Source: Moellerella wisconsensis ATCC 35017 (GTDB lineage Bacteria > Pseudomonadota > Gammaproteobacteria > Enterobacterales > Enterobacteriaceae). From it: a stretch of DNA of 64,000 nt. The DNA lies in contig NZ_LGAA01000018.1 in the NCBI RefSeq assembly GCF_001294465.1, positions 62,001 to 126,000 of the forward strand. The letters run 5' to 3'. A model generated the notes under the pieces. It did not search any database and had not been told where the DNA came from. It saw nothing but the letters and a program-made list of their open reading frames with translations. Positions within the stretch are counted from its first letter, which is position 1; every line of letters begins with the position of its first letter. The translations under genes were made by a program, and so were the position numbers. Positions 18,997 through 29,875 of this stretch are shown piece by piece.

Positions 18997-19035
18997 TTAG
19001 CGCCATACTGTTAGAAAAGAAAATGGACCCCCTCT

Positions 19036-20310
19036 ATGAATAGTGAATCTAAAAAATATTATGCTTCATTAAGTGCATTATTATTTTTCTTTTTCTTTAC
19101 TTGGTCATCGGCTTTTTCAGTGGTGGCGATTTGGTTAAGAAAGTTTGTTGGTTTAGAAGGCACCGATATTGGAATTATATTTTCCTGTATATCGATTGTG
19201 GCTTTATGTGCCCAGCCACTGTATGGCTTTATCCAAGATAAATTAGGACTAAAGAAAAACTTACTGTTTTATATTGCTGCGCTGTTAATTGGCTCCGGTC
19301 CATTTTTTATGATATTGGCCCCGTTATTACAGTGGAATATCTTTGTCGGTAGTATGATTGGTGGGTTATATGTAGGGATGACATTCAATGCGGGTATCGG
19401 GGTTTTAGAATCCTATACCGAGCGCGTTAGCCGTATGCGAGACTTTGAATACGGTAAAGCCAGAATGTGGGGATCGTTAGGCTGGGCAGCAGCAACGTTC
19501 TTCGCGGGGAGAAATATTAATATTAATCCAGATTATAACTTTATCATGGCCTCAGTTTCAGGCGTGATATTTATGGTTATTTTATTGCGCTTAAAAGCAG
19601 TAAAAACTAATGCATTAAATAACTTAGAATTTGGTAACCCAGCAGCAATTACAGTAAAAGATGCATTGCAACTGTTAGTATTACCTCGATTTTGGGCATT
19701 GATTTTATTTGTACTGGGTACCTGTATTTATGGTGTCTATGATCAGCAATTTATGGTGTATTTTGCCCAGCAGTTTGCTGATGAAAGTATGGGTAATGAG
19801 ATGTACGGTTATTTGAATTCATTGCAGGTATTCTTAGAGGCGGGGGGGATGTTTTTAGCGCCGTATATTGTCAATCGCATTGGTGCTAAAAATGGACTGT
19901 TATTTGCTAGCTCAGTGATGGCATTGCGTATCATTGGCTCCGGGCTGGTGGACGGTCCGATTATGATCTCTGTAATGAAACTTTTGCATGCGGTTGAATT
20001 GCCTATCTTGCTGATTGCGATTTTTAAATATAACAGTAAACATTTTGATAAACGCTTATCTTCTACTTTATATTTAGTTGGTTTTAGCTGCATTACATCG
20101 ATTGTTGCGAGTGTCCTCTCCCCATTAGCGGGATATGGTTATGATAAAATTGGTTTTGCTGATACTTATCTCATCATGGGTAGCTTCGTAATTATTACCA
20201 CCGTTCTGTCTTATTTCTGTTTACGTAATGACTCCCCAGATGATCATAAACCCATTGCCGCCAATAATAACGGCAAGCTTAATTTAGTCGAAGACAAAGT
20301 AGCGAACTAA
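19036..20310 (+). CDS. LacY-family oligosaccharide:H+ symporter, CscB-like
   Basis: Major facilitator protein of 424 aa with 12 helices, in the oligosaccharide:H+ symporter family (LacY, RafB, CscB, MelY). Equivalents of LacY Glu126 (LESYTE), Arg144 (YGKARMWG), Arg302 (MALRIIG), His322 and Glu325 (LLHAVELP) are present. The Asp237-Lys358 pair is absent (Gly and Thr), and the YGYLNSLQVFLEA segment, with Glu shifted from the LacY 269 position, resembles CscB. Sucrose or a related sugar is therefore a better guess than lactose. No glycosidase, fructokinase or repressor gene is adjacent. Confidence 0.85.
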   Translation: MNSESKKYYASLSALLFFFFFTWSSAFSVVAIWLRKFVGLEGTDIGIIFSCISIVALCAQPLYGFIQDKLGLKKNLLFYIAALLIGSGPFFMILAPLLQWNIFVGSMIGGLYVGMTFNAGIGVLESYTERVSRMRDFEYGKARMWGSLGWAAATFFAGRNININPDYNFIMASVSGVIFMVILLRLKAVKTNALNNLEFGNPAAITVKDALQLLVLPRFWALILFVLGTCIYGVYDQQFMVYFAQQFADESMGNEMYGYLNSLQVFLEAGGMFLAPYIVNRIGAKNGLLFASSVMALRIIGSGLVDGPIMISVMKLLHAVELPILLIAIFKYNSKHFDKRLSSTLYLVGFSCITSIVASVLSPLAGYGYDKIGFADTYLIMGSFVIITTVLSYFCLRNDSPDDHKPIAANNNGKLNLVEDKVAN

Positions 20311-20507
20311 TCTGAGGGTTCGCTGTTCTAACGGTATGTAGTAGTATTGTTTTATAGTCAACTGTTTATCGAGTTTTATAAAAAAAATTGTATAAATAAG
20401 CAGTAAAATCAATAAAATTGATAAACCGACTTGTAACTTAATAGCATTAGATTGTATTGTGTTAAGAATGCATTGTGTTTAAATATTTTTAACAGAGGGT
20501 CTTAAAC

Positions 20508-20837
20508 ATGGACAACGCCAACAAACAAACTTTCCAAAATGTACTGGAATTTGTGCGTATGTTTCGTCGTAAAAATAAAATTCGTCGCGAAATCACTGAT
20601 AATGAGAAAAAAATTCGCGATAACCAGAAACGTGTTTTATTACTTGATAACCTGAGCGAGTATATTAAACCGGGCATGAGCATCGAAGATATCCAAGCAA
20701 TTATCGCCAATATGCGCAGTGACTATGATGATCGTGTCGATGACTACATTATCAAAAATGCAGAACTTTCTAAAGAACGTCGCGAAATCTCTAAACAGTT
20801 AAAAGAGATGGGTGAGATCAGCAAGAAAGAAAAATAA
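20508..20837 (+). CDS. tmaR: PTS pole-localiser protein TmaR (YeeX)
   Basis: Small cytoplasmic helical protein of 109 aa, nearly identical in its core to E. coli YeeX/Tma[32 protein letters not shown] and [19 protein letters not shown] are visible. Long charged coiled-coil helices make up nearly all of it. TmaR clusters at cell poles and recruits the PTS component EI, thereby modulating sugar uptake. It stands alone, followed by a strong terminator. Synteny with sbcB is conserved. Confidence 0.93.
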   Translation: MDNANKQTFQNVLEFVRMFRRKNKIRREITDNEKKIRDNQKRVLLLDNLSEYIKPGMSIEDIQAIIANMRSDYDDRVDDYIIKNAELSKERREISKQLKEMGEISKKEK

Positions 20838-20884
20838 TTTGATAATGAGAGCTTAATTAGCCGTCATACTAATTATTTTATTAC

Positions 20885-20915
20885 CGCCGACAGATCTATT
20901 CTGTCGGCGTTTTTT
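20885..20915 (+). terminator. Terminator of tmaR
   Basis: CGCCGACAG (20885-20893) pairs with CTGTCGGCG (20901-20909), followed by six T residues, about 50 bp after the tmaR stop. Confidence 0.92.
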
Positions 20916-20983
20916 ATGATTATTATCTTGATCTAAATAAGAAAATTGAGCGTCTTAATATACCATGCAATGGCCTATAAAAA

Positions 20984-21607
20984 TCACCAATTTGGTCGCA
21001 ATTGGCTATCTATCACTGCATAAACTTGGCCATAACTTTGGCGATCTTCGGCGAGTTTCTGAAGTTGTTTTGCCACATCATAGCGACTGACAATGCCGTG
21101 CGCTTCACCCACCAATAGCTCGCAATGACCGCTACCTGCGGTATTGACTAAGCCGCCGGGGCGCAGAATGGTAAATGCCAATTCACTGGTTTGAAGATAA
21201 CTTTCGGCCATCGATTTATAGCGTACGGCACGGCCAAATAAGCTTTTGGCGCGCGGAGATAAACTGAGCCATGTGTCACCACAGCCAATAGACGTCACCA
21301 GCAATAGCCGGGAGATTGCGTGCTGTTCAGCCCGTTTAATTACAGTAAAGTTACCCGTAAAATCGGCATCCCCTCCGCCGAGAGTGCTGAAAATGATGCT
21401 GTTGGGGCTAGCATTTGAAAATAGGGTGTGGAGTGAGTTATCGACTACCGCATCGCCTAGATAGGTTTCAACCCCTAATTTACCGAGTTCCTTTGCGGTT
21501 GATTCGCTGCGTACTAGCGCGCTGATGTGATGTCCAGCAGCTAGCCCGAGATCAACTAAATGACGGCCGACACCTTTACTCGCGCCAAAAATAATCCACT
21601 GCGCCAT
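20984..21607 (-). CDS. NAD(P)-binding atypical SDR/NmrA-like oxidoreductase
   Basis: Rossmann-fold protein of 207 aa with a GASKGVGRHL dinucleotide-binding loop at residues 8-17, an SIGCGD segment at the third strand and YKSMAESYLQTS, a tyrosine-lysine-like active-site region seen in atypical SDRs. LRPGGLVNT is a common NmrA/SDR_a5 motif. No specific substrate or gene name is evident. It is transcribed toward tmaR and lies downstream of nothing on its strand, so it is probably monocistronic. Confidence 0.75.
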   Translation of the reverse strand: MAQWIIFGASKGVGRHLVDLGLAAGHHISALVRSESTAKELGKLGVETYLGDAVVDNSLHTLFSNASPNSIIFSTLGGGDADFTGNFTVIKRAEQHAISRLLLVTSIGCGDTWLSLSPRAKSLFGRAVRYKSMAESYLQTSELAFTILRPGGLVNTAGSGHCELLVGEAHGIVSRYDVAKQLQKLAEDRQSYGQVYAVIDSQLRPNW

Positions 21608-21820
21608 AATACCCTCTAAATAATAATGATTATTATTCTATAGTATAGCTAAAGTATAACTAATTTATCAAAATCTATATCCATCTATAGATATTTATTA
21701 ATAAATCAGAGGCTAATAAAGTGATCAGCAAGTAAAGAGGGGGGATAGATAAATACTAAAGATAGGCATATCGAAAGCCAGACGATCTTCGGGTGATAAT
21801 TATTGGTGGTAAGAAAAAGA

Positions 21821-21853
21821 AAAACCCCCAGTGTGTTAATCACATAGGGGGTT
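21821..21853 (-). terminator. Terminator of rne
   Basis: AAACCCCC...GTGTG and CACA...GGGGGTTT (21822-21853) pair around a short loop. On the minus strand the hairpin ends in TTTTTCTTTTTCTT. It lies just beyond the rne stop. Confidence 0.88.
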
Positions 21854-21885
21854 TGGAATAGGCTAACCCATTGACTTAATGATGA

Positions 21886-24800
21886 TTATTCAATAGGTGC
21901 TGGTTTGGCCATCTCAGCAGTAGCAACGTTGGTCGCGATATGACCACCTGCACCACCTTTTCCTTCGAAATTAACTGCTTCGCGTTGATAGATTTTAATT
22001 TCTATCGGTGCCTTAATTTCGTTAGGCGCAGGTGTTTTGGTCATTGGAGCATAGGCATGACGACCCGGCTCAACCACAATAACCGTGCTCACCACGTCTA
22101 CCACAGCAACATCTTCTGTTTTCACTGTTTCAATTATTTCTGGCTCGGTTATTTCTGGCATGGCTGTGTCAGGAATCGCTGTGTCAGGAATAGTTATCTC
22201 AGGAATAGCTGTATCAGGATTAGCTACAGGTACACTTGCTGGTGAGGCGGCAGCTGAATGCGACGATCCGCCAGTACGTGCCGGTGCATGATTAGTCATC
22301 GCTGCATCGGTGCTAGCTACGTTCTGCTGTGGTTGTGGACTGATTGATTCAGGTTTAGCCTGTTCAATAGCAGGAGCATCAACGACTGGCTTGACAGCTT
22401 CAACAGGCTCATTGATAGCCGCAGTTGGCGAATAGGCCGGACTGTGGCTATGAGTTTCTGTGGAACGCGTGGTTTCTATCGATTGCGCTTTAGTTGTCAC
22501 TGCAACTTCGGCAGGGGCGATATCTGTATTTTTACTGTCGTTATCCGCTGTGTTTTCAACTACATCCTTAACTACATCCTCAACGGTATTTTCAGCAACC
22601 GGGGCATTTTTCGCAGTAGATGCGTTAATGGCCGTTGCTGATTGCGCAGCAACTTTTGCTTGTTGAAGTGCATTAGCTTGCTGAAGTGCATTGGCTTCTT
22701 GTTCTAGCATCTCTTCATTAGTAATGATTGCTGGTGAATCATTTTGTGAAGTCATCAGTGAATAGTTAATCCACACTTTCCCAGATGCTAACTCAGGCGA
22801 TGCGACGGCGGCAGTTAATGGTACAGGTGACTGCGTCAGATTACGTTCGTTACGGTAGCGACGACGACGTTGACCACTGACACGTAAATGGCGAGGTGAA
22901 CGGCGAGAACGACGCGGAATGATGGTATCTTGTTTGTCACCATCAGCATTGTTTCCAATATTACTGCCAGGATTATTGCCGTTTTCATCGACATTATTCG
23001 CAGTAGCTACCGGGGCTTTAGCTTCGCGCACTGTTGTAGGTAACCCAGAGGCAATAGCGGCAGGGGAGCTAACCACAGGTTGTGCAGCGGTATTTGTTGC
23101 TGTTTTATTAACAGGCGCTGGTGTTTCCTGCGTTTTAGTGTCGGCTATAGTCGGCAAAATAACGTCATTATTATCAGTTGCTGCCTCAGTAACACGAACT
23201 TTTTGTGTTAATGGGCGACGTTGACGGCGCTGCATCGCTGGGCGTTGCTGCTCTTCTTTTGCTTCAACAACTTTTGCCTCAACAACGTCAGCAGATTTTG
23301 CAGTTGCAGCTGCAGTTGCGTCAGTTGCTTCTTGCTGAGCTTTGTTCGCTTGCTGTTGACGTTTTTCTTCTTGACGGCGACGACGTTCGGCACGTTGTTC
23401 GCGACGCAATTGCTGTTGAGCCTCACGAGCTTCATCATCAATTGGCGTTTCTGGCGTGGTATTGGCCGCTACTGGTGCGTTATTTTTAGCATTACGTAGT
23501 TTACGAGATGCATTGTCATCGGTCGATTGTGCTGCCGCTGGGCGATTTTGACGATTGTCACTGTTTTCATCGCGATCACGACGCGGACGACGATTATTGT
23601 TGCGACGATCGTTATTATTACGACGGCGATTATCGTTATTACTGCTGCCTGTATTATTACTCGGGCGTGCAGGTTCAGCGATAGGTGCAGTAACTTCAAC
23701 CGGTTTATCTTCGCTAGCAAACAGTTTTTTGAAGAAGCTCGCAATGCGGGTAAATAAGCTGGGTTGTGGCTCAGTAGGTGCAATCTCCACCGGGCGTGTT
23801 TCTTTGGCCGGAGCTTCTTGCGCTTTAATTACTGGGACAACTTCATTATTTTCATGTTCTTGCAGGGCAAAAGCTGAAATTGCCGGTTGTTCTGGTAATT
23901 TACGCTCAGGGGTTGTTTCTTCGCTCGCATTTAACGCTTCAGCTTCATGATACTGCGCTAAATTGTAGCTCAGAGTATTAATTTCTTCGCCTTTACGAAT
24001 ACGTACCACGTTAAAATGCGGTGTTTGCATTTGATCGTTAGGCACGATAATTACCCGGACTAAGCGCTGGCGTTGTTCTATTTCACTGATAGCATTACGT
24101 TTTTCATTCAGTAAATAAGAAGCAATTTGCACCGGTACGATAGCATGTACTTCATGGGTGTTTTCTTTCAGCGCTTCTTCTTCAATTAAACGTAGAATCG
24201 ACAGTGATAGCGATTCGTTATCTCGGATAGTACCCGTCCCACTACAACGCGGACAAACGTGATGGCTAGATTCACCCAGCGATGGACTTAAGCGCTGACG
24301 CGACATTTCCAGCAGACCGAAGCGCGAGATACGGGCGATTTGGATGCGGGCTCTGTCTTGGCGTACGGCTTCGCGCAGACGGTTTTCTACTTCACGTTGA
24401 TGACGAACTGGGGTCATATCAATAAAGTCGATAACAATTAAGCCACCTAAGTCACGTAAACGTAATTGACGCGCGATTTCGTCAGCCGCTTCCAAGTTAG
24501 TATTAAACGCAGTTTCTTCGATATCCCCACCACGGGTTGAGCGTGAGGAGTTGATATCAATTGCGGTTAAAGCTTCAGTAGTATCGATAACCAGTGCGCC
24601 ACCAGAAGGTAGACGAACTTCACGCTGGAAGGCAGATTCGATTTGCGATTCAATTTGGTAATGGCTAAATAATGGAATATCACCACTATAGTATTTGATT
24701 TTACTTGCAAAATCACCACGACCAATCGATTCAATATGGCTACGAGCCATATCAACAACTTTTGGATTATCTATCAGAATTTCACCAATATCTGGACGTA

Positions 24801-25464
24801 GATAATCACGGAATGCACGGACAATAACGTTACTTTCTTGGTGGATTAAGAACGGTGAGGGACGATTCTCAGCCGCTTTTTTAATCGCTTCCCAATGACG
24901 TAAACGGTATTGTAAATCTTGTTGCAGTGACTCGGCAGATTTGCCCACACCGGCAGTACGGACGATTAAGCCCATGCCTTCAGGGATTTCCAGCGAGGAG
25001 AGCGCTTCTTTAAGTTCTGTACGATCTTCACCTTCGATACGGCGAGATATACCGCCAGCACGTGGGTTATTTGGCATCAGGACTAAGTAACTTCCCGCTA
25101 AGCTAATAAAGGTGGTTAACGCGGCGCCTTTATTGCCTCGTTCTTCTTTATCAACTTGTACTATCACTTCTTGGCCTTCTCTCAACACATCTTTAATGTT
25201 AGGACGACCGTGGGCATGATAGTTACTAGGGAAGTATTCGCGGGCAATTTCTTTAATAGGTAGGAAACCATGTCTTTCAGCGCCATAATCAACAAAAGCA
25301 GCTTCAAGACTCGGTTCAATACGGGTGATTTTACCTTTGTATATGTTGGCTTTTTTTTGCTCATGACCTGGGCTTTCGATGTCCAAATCATAAAGACGCT
25401 GCCCGTCAACAAGGGCAACTCGCAACTCTTCTTGTTGAGTCGCGTTGATTAACATTCTTTTCAT
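21886..25464 (-). CDS. rne: Ribonuclease E
   Basis: Essential endoribonuclease of mRNA decay and rRNA/tRNA processing and scaffold of the degradosome at the inner membrane. 1192 aa, longer than E. coli (1061). The N-terminal 500 residues are highly conserved: S1 domain (~35-125), 5' sensor/RNase H-like regions, the DNase I-like catalytic part ([17 protein letters not shown]) and the zinc link CPRCSGTG near residue 404. A membrane-targeting helix ([15 protein letters not shown]) follows, then Arg-rich RNA-binding stretches and a low-complexity Ala/Gln/Glu tail. Pentapeptide repeats occur near residues 1080-1105. Confidence 0.97.
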   Translation of the reverse strand: MKRMLINATQQEELRVALVDGQRLYDLDIESPGHEQKKANIYKGKITRIEPSLEAAFVDYGAERHGFLPIKEIAREYFPSNYHAHGRPNIKDVLREGQEVIVQVDKEERGNKGAALTTFISLAGSYLVLMPNNPRAGGISRRIEGEDRTELKEALSSLEIPEGMGLIVRTAGVGKSAESLQQDLQYRLRHWEAIKKAAENRPSPFLIHQESNVIVRAFRDYLRPDIGEILIDNPKVVDMARSHIESIGRGDFASKIKYYSGDIPLFSHYQIESQIESAFQREVRLPSGGALVIDTTEALTAIDINSSRSTRGGDIEETAFNTNLEAADEIARQLRLRDLGGLIVIDFIDMTPVRHQREVENRLREAVRQDRARIQIARISRFGLLEMSRQRLSPSLGESSHHVCPRCSGTGTIRDNESLSLSILRLIEEEALKENTHEVHAIVPVQIASYLLNEKRNAISEIEQRQRLVRVIIVPNDQMQTPHFNVVRIRKGEEINTLSYNLAQYHEAEALNASEETTPERKLPEQPAISAFALQEHENNEVVPVIKAQEAPAKETRPVEIAPTEPQPSLFTRIASFFKKLFASEDKPVEVTAPIAEPARPSNNTGSSNNDNRRRNNNDRRNNNRRPRRDRDENSDNRQNRPAAAQSTDDNASRKLRNAKNNAPVAANTTPETPIDDEAREAQQQLRREQRAERRRRQEEKRQQQANKAQQEATDATAAATAKSADVVEAKVVEAKEEQQRPAMQRRQRRPLTQKVRVTEAATDNNDVILPTIADTKTQETPAPVNKTATNTAAQPVVSSPAAIASGLPTTVREAKAPVATANNVDENGNNPGSNIGNNADGDKQDTIIPRRSRRSPRHLRVSGQRRRRYRNERNLTQSPVPLTAAVASPELASGKVWINYSLMTSQNDSPAIITNEEMLEQEANALQQANALQQAKVAAQSATAINASTAKNAPVAENTVEDVVKDVVENTADNDSKNTDIAPAEVAVTTKAQSIETTRSTETHSHSPAYSPTAAINEPVEAVKPVVDAPAIEQAKPESISPQPQQNVASTDAAMTNHAPARTGGSSHSAAASPASVPVANPDTAIPEITIPDTAIPDTAMPEITEPEIIETVKTEDVAVVDVVSTVIVVEPGRHAYAPMTKTPAPNEIKAPIEIKIYQREAVNFEGKGGAGGHIATNVATAEMAKPAPIE
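22142..22222. repeat. 15-bp minisatellite inside rne
   Basis: Consecutive 15-base units occur at 22142-22156, 22157-22171, 22172-22186, 22187-22201 and 22202-22216, plus a partial copy; the last four full units run GGCATGGCTGTGTCA, GGAATCGCTGTGTCA and so on. Each encodes a pentapeptide of the [10 protein letters not shown] kind in the disordered tail, so gain or loss of a unit keeps the frame. Confidence 0.75.
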
Positions 25465-26028
25465 TATAACTTACTCATTATTCGTACTTACTTTCAATAA
25501 AGAGCAACGAAAAAATGGTGCTACTGTAAACCGATGGCCCCGTGACTTTTACAGGATCGTCAGCCTCGCGGATGTCGACTGTATAGAGGCGCGTTATTTT
25601 TCGGTGAACCTGATTTTTCGATTAAAAATTCAGCGTTCTTAATCGAGGCACCGTAGCTATTAAAACAATACGATTAGTCCCCGACCCAATAAGCAATTAT
25701 TCGCTGCTCGCTAATTATTTGATTTTGCTTAACGTCTTACGCCATTGCAGCGTTATTACTCAATCAAACAGCTAAATATCTTACTTTCTTACTTTATTTG
25801 CCAATTATTGTTTTAAAGAAACATTCTGACAGTTATGCATTATTCCATTGCTGCTAGCAATATAGCAAGGAGCCATTGCAGCTTTATTGAAATTTTATTT
25901 ATAAAAAGTATAAATCAGCTATTATTTGCGCAGTTTTAAAATATTTAGAAAAACTTTTTCAAATATCGGTAAGATATTAGATTCGCTTTTGCGGATCTTT
26001 CAACCATCAAGAGTTAGCACATTTCCTA
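25465..26028. other. Divergent rne-rluC regulatory region
   Basis: A 564-bp gap between divergent rne and rluC, with no supported ORF. The rne side has structured leader elements listed separately. The rest is A+T-rich and should hold promoters for both genes; the last 30 bases carry the rluC ribosome site. Similar long rne leaders are known in enteric bacteria. Confidence 0.6.
25524..25590 (-). promoter_or_regulatory. Hairpins in the rne 5' leader (probable autoregulation)
   Basis: Two stem-loops would form in the rne leader RNA: CTGTAAA/TTTACAG (25524-25530 with 25548-25554) and GCCTC/GAGGC (25563-25567 with 25586-25590). In E. coli, RNase E recognises hairpins in its own leader and shortens the mRNA's life. 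Their place, 60-130 nt before the start codon, fits this role; exact equivalence to hp2/hp3 is inferred. Confidence 0.5.
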
Positions 26029-26979
26029 ATGAAAACACAAAACCAAGTTCAGTTTATTGATATCAGTGAGGACGAAGCAGGGCAGCGCATTGATAATTTC
26101 CTGTTGGCCCGCTTAAAAGGCGTACCAAAAAGTATGATTTACCGCATTATTCGCAAAGGTGAAGTGCGGGTAAATAAAGGCCGTATAAAGCCCGAGTATA
26201 AATTGTGCTCAGGCGATAGCGTGCGTATACCTCCGGTTCGTGTGGCAGAAAAAGAACAATCAAATGTTTCTGCCAGTTTAACCAAAGTTGCTGCTTTGGC
26301 TGATTGCATCCTGTATGAAGATGATGTCATTTTGGTGCTGAATAAACCTTCGGGTACCGCAGTGCATGGGGGGAGCGGGCTAAGTTTTGGCGTGATTGAA
26401 GGTTTACGTGCATTACGCCCAGAAGCGCGTTTCTTAGAATTAGTCCACCGTTTAGACCGCGATACCTCCGGTGTATTATTGGTGGCAAAAAAGCGCTCCG
26501 CTTTGCGTGCGCTACATGAGCAATTGCGTTTAAAACAGATGCAAAAAGATTATATGGCGCTGGTACGGGGTCAGTGGCAGTCCCATGTGAAGACTATTCA
26601 AGCTCCATTATTGAAAAATATTTTGCAAAGCGGTGAGCGCGTTGTCAAAGTGAACAGTGAAGGAAAACCATCAGAAACGCGGTTTAAAATTGAAGAACGT
26701 TTTGAACATGCTACTTTGGTTAAAGCCAGCCCAGTGAGCGGGCGTACCCATCAAATTCGAGTACATGCATTACATGCCGGTCATCCGATTGCCTGCGATG
26801 ATCGTTATGGTGATACGCAATTTGATAGCCAATTGGCCGATACCGGACTTAATCGTTTATTTCTGCATGCTAGTGCGTTGAAGTTTACCCATCCTCAGAG
26901 TGGCGAAGAAATGCGAGTTCAAGCACCGCTCGATGCGAAATTAATGAAATGTTTGAAAGTATTAAGAAACAAAAAATAA
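26029..26979 (+). CDS. rluC: 23S rRNA pseudouridine synthase RluC (955/2504/2580)
   Basis: Pseudouridine synthase that modifies U955, U2504 and U2580 of 23S rRNA in E. coli. 316 aa: an N-terminal S4 RNA-binding domain (~17-75, RIDNFLLARLKGVPKS, RKGEVRVNK) and the catalytic RluA-type domain with LVHRLDRDTSG, catalytic Asp143. GRTHQIRVHALHAGHPI lies further on. It diverges from rne, as in E. coli, across a long leader region. No clear terminator follows. Confidence 0.95.
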   Translation: MKTQNQVQFIDISEDEAGQRIDNFLLARLKGVPKSMIYRIIRKGEVRVNKGRIKPEYKLCSGDSVRIPPVRVAEKEQSNVSASLTKVAALADCILYEDDVILVLNKPSGTAVHGGSGLSFGVIEGLRALRPEARFLELVHRLDRDTSGVLLVAKKRSALRALHEQLRLKQMQKDYMALVRGQWQSHVKTIQAPLLKNILQSGERVVKVNSEGKPSETRFKIEERFEHATLVKASPVSGRTHQIRVHALHAGHPIACDDRYGDTQFDSQLADTGLNRLFLHASALKFTHPQSGEEMRVQAPLDAKLMKCLKVLRNKK

Positions 26980-27352
26980 TAATTAGTTATGCGATAGATG
27001 ATCAACAAGCTGATAGACGTAAACCAGCCATCGGTCAATTAAGCTGACCAAAAGGTGGGGGAAATCGCCTATCAACTATATTAGTCTATCAACTATATTA
27101 GTCCATCAACTATATTAACAGGTCATGGCTATAGGCCATTAAAAGCACGCTATTTATTTTTTTGGTGTATTGGTTAGATGGTCAATCAATGTAGCTAACC
27201 AATGCAGCATAGATAAATAGCGATTGCTTATCGATAATTTATTTTTTAGCCGTTCTCTATTAACTCTGAAAATTTAATGCTTGGTGAGCAATCTGGCTAA
27301 GCAATTCTGATGATTGATTAATAAATCGTTGTATTTCGGATATTGCACCCCG
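26980..27352. other. Intergenic region downstream of rluC
   Basis: A 373-bp gap between convergent rluC and yceF. It carries three tandem 17-bp units (27069-27119) and weak hairpins such as GGTCA/TGACC near 27034-27050. No ORF or strong terminator is evident. Confidence 0.6.
27069..27119. repeat. Tandem repeat, three copies of 17 bp
   Basis: Units at 27069-27085 and 27086-27102 are identical (CTATCAACTATATTAGT); the third, at 27103-27119, differs at three positions. Non-coding, in the rluC-yceF gap. Probably a slippage product. Confidence 0.85.
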
Positions 27353-27937
27353 TTAGCGTTCTAATGGATTAATTCCATGTTTGCGCAGCATCTCTAATAA
27401 AAGAATGAGCGGTAATCCAATTAGCGTATTGGGGTCGCGTCCTTCGAGCCTATCAAATAATGCAATTCCCAAACCTTCGGATTTAAAACTGCCAGCACAT
27501 TGATACGGTGTTTCTTTGTTGAGATAGTTCGCAATTTCATGATCAGTCAATTGACGAAAATGTACCTTGAACGGTTCACAATGAACATCATAATGCCCGT
27601 TACTGCTGTCTAGCAGGCATAAGCCGGTATAAAAAGCGACGCATTTCCCAGAAGCCGCGCGTAATTGTTTGACTGCATTATCGAAGTTATGTGGCTTGCC
27701 GCAGATTTTGCCATCGATCACACAGACTTGATCACTACCAATAATTAAATGTTGTGGATACAGTTCTCGTAATGCACCGGCTTTATCGTGAGCCAAACGG
27801 GTGACCAACGCCTCTGCGGATTCATTGAGTACCGGCGACTCATCGATATTCGGCGCGGCGGTTAAAAAAGGTAGGCCGAGCTTCTTTAATAGCCCTTGTC
27901 GAAATTCAGAAGTAGACGCTAAAACAATTGATTTCAT
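27353..27937 (-). CDS. yceF: Maf-like 7-methyl-GTP pyrophosphatase YceF
   Basis: Maf/HAM1-fold nucleotide pyrophosphatase, 194 aa, of the YceF subgroup that hydrolyses 7-methyl-GTP and probably cleanses modified nucleotides. The N-terminal [20 protein letters not shown] is the Maf signature, with [13 protein letters not shown] in the middle and a [13 protein letters not shown]-terminal motif. ATG 27937 is chosen because it begins MKSIVLAST like the family; an upstream in-frame start would add 13 unrelated residues. It diverges from yceD, as in E. coli. Confidence 0.9.
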   Translation of the reverse strand: MKSIVLASTSEFRQGLLKKLGLPFLTAAPNIDESPVLNESAEALVTRLAHDKAGALRELYPQHLIIGSDQVCVIDGKICGKPHNFDNAVKQLRAASGKCVAFYTGLCLLDSSNGHYDVHCEPFKVHFRQLTDHEIANYLNKETPYQCAGSFKSEGLGIALFDRLEGRDPNTLIGLPLILLLEMLRKHGINPLER

Positions 27938-28015
27938 AATTTTTCTCAAAATTCGTAGCCAAATGGTATAACTCATTCTAAACTATCCGCCGCTCAATGA
28001 GCGATTTTTTGGTGG

Positions 28016-28039
28016 AAAGGTGAGTTAGCTCGCCTTTTT
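28016..28039 (+). terminator. Terminator-like hairpin just before the yceD promoter
   Basis: AAAGGTGAG (28016-28024) pairs with CTCGCCTTT (28029-28037), one T-G pair, then T residues. It lies upstream of yceD and inside the divergent gap, so it may insulate the operon from upstream transcription, or fold on the minus strand in the yceF leader. Confidence 0.45.
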
Positions 28040-28041
28040 CT

Positions 28042-28070
28042 TTGACTCTAGCTCATTACAAAGTTAATAT
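28042..28070 (+). promoter_or_regulatory. Sigma-70 promoter of yceD-rpmF
   Basis: -35 TTGACT (28042-28047), a 17-bp spacer, and -10 TAATAT (28065-28070). A start near 28076-28078 would leave only two to four bases before the yceD ATG at 28080, so the mRNA would be almost leaderless. No ribosome-binding site is seen before that ATG. Confidence 0.65.
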
Positions 28071-28079
28071 GCGCGCCTT

Positions 28080-28788
<709 letters not shown>

Positions 28789-28816
28789 TTTCTGCTTTCA
28801 TTAGCAAGTTGATACC

Positions 28817-29872
28817 TTGACTAATCTAACCATTGCGTTAGATGCCATGGGCGGGGATGTAGGTCCCCGCGTCATAGTGCCTGCTGCATTGCAGGCTCTA
28901 GCATCTAATCCAACACTTAAGTTACTGCTAGTCGGTAAACCAGACGCAATACAACCACTGCTTGCACCCTTTGCCCATGACAGCAAAGCCGCGGAGCTGG
29001 TTTCGCGTATTCAAATTATTCCAGCTGATAACATCATTGCCAACGAGGCAAAACCTTCTCAGGCCATCCGCCAGAGCAAAGGAACATCAATGCGTATCGC
29101 GCTTGATTTGGTGAAATCGGGGGAAGCTCAAGCGTGTGTTAGCGCCGGTAATACAGGTGCATTGATGGGATTAGCGAAGTTGATGCTTAAATCTATCGAT
29201 GGAATTGATCGTCCTGCGTTGATGACCGTTTTACCTAATATCGAAAAAGGCAAAACGGTGGTGTTAGATTTGGGCGCAAATGTGAACTGTGATAGCCAAA
29301 TGTTGGTGCAGTTTGCGGTGATGGGCGCGGTAATGGCCGAAGAATTAGCCGGTATTCAGCACCCTAAAGTTGCCTTGTTGAATATTGGCGAAGAAGACAG
29401 TAAAGGTTTAGATAATATCCGCGAAGCCGCCGCAGTGTTAAAACAAACGGCATCCATCAACTACATTGGTTATGTTGAAGGCAATGATTTATTGACCGGC
29501 AAAACTGATGTCTTGGTGTGTGACGGCTTCGCAGGTAATGTCACGCTGAAAACAATGGAAGGGATCGTCCGGATTATTCTTTCATTGTTGAAATCAGCAA
29601 GTACAAAGAACAAAAAACCGTCATGGTGGGTTCAACTGGCTAAAAAATGGATTAAAAAACGCATAATAAAGCGTTTTGGGGAGCTGAACCCCGACCAGTA
29701 TAATGGCGCAACTCTGTTAGGATTAAAGGGTATTGTCATTAAGAGTCACGGTGCGGCTAATGAGCAAGCATTTATCGCTGCGATTGAACATGCCGTACAC
29801 GCTGTCGAAAGGCAAGTACCGGACAGAATAGCTGCTCGTCTGAAGATCGTATTACCCAAGAGTGAACAATAA
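28817..29872 (+). CDS. plsX: Phosphate acyltransferase PlsX
   Basis: Makes acyl-phosphate from acyl-ACP for the first step of phospholipid synthesis; it is a soluble but membrane-associated enzyme. 351 aa; begins [14 protein letters not shown] and carries [25 protein letters not shown] and [25 protein letters not shown] at 28817 gives the conserved N-terminus; no ATG occurs nearby in frame upstream, so the weak start seems genuine. fabH starts 4 bp past its stop. Confidence 0.95.
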   Translation: MTNLTIALDAMGGDVGPRVIVPAALQALASNPTLKLLLVGKPDAIQPLLAPFAHDSKAAELVSRIQIIPADNIIANEAKPSQAIRQSKGTSMRIALDLVKSGEAQACVSAGNTGALMGLAKLMLKSIDGIDRPALMTVLPNIEKGKTVVLDLGANVNCDSQMLVQFAVMGAVMAEELAGIQHPKVALLNIGEEDSKGLDNIREAAAVLKQTASINYIGYVEGNDLLTGKTDVLVCDGFAGNVTLKTMEGIVRIILSLLKSASTKNKKPSWWVQLAKKWIKKRIIKRFGELNPDQYNGATLLGLKGIVIKSHGAANEQAFIAAIEHAVHAVERQVPDRIAARLKIVLPKSEQ

Positions 29873-29875
29873 TCC

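Larger units (their letters stand above)
18315..19035. other. Long control region between sbcB and the sugar symporter
   Basis: A 721-bp gap with no supported gene; the short frames in it lack ribosome sites and overlap operator sequences. The right end holds a CRP-like site and two identical-arm palindromes, listed separately. The left end must contain the sbcB promoter. The middle is A+T-rich without clear structure. Confidence 0.6.

Noticed and set aside
18811-19014. 67-codon ORF before the symporter
   Set aside because: It covers the CRP site and both operators, so it is better explained as regulatory DNA.
23208-23783. Lysine- or leucine-rich minus-strand ORFs inside rne
   Set aside because: They are alternative frames of the RNase E tail, created by the biased codons for Arg, Gln, Ala and Asn.
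21940-23950. Many plus-strand ORFs over rne
   Set aside because: They are antisense to the low-complexity, repeat-rich end of RNase E and show the same periodic composition; none has a ribosome site or a recognisable domain.
27069-27119. Possible CRISPR array
   Set aside because: Units are directly adjacent without spacers and only 17 bp long; there are no cas genes.
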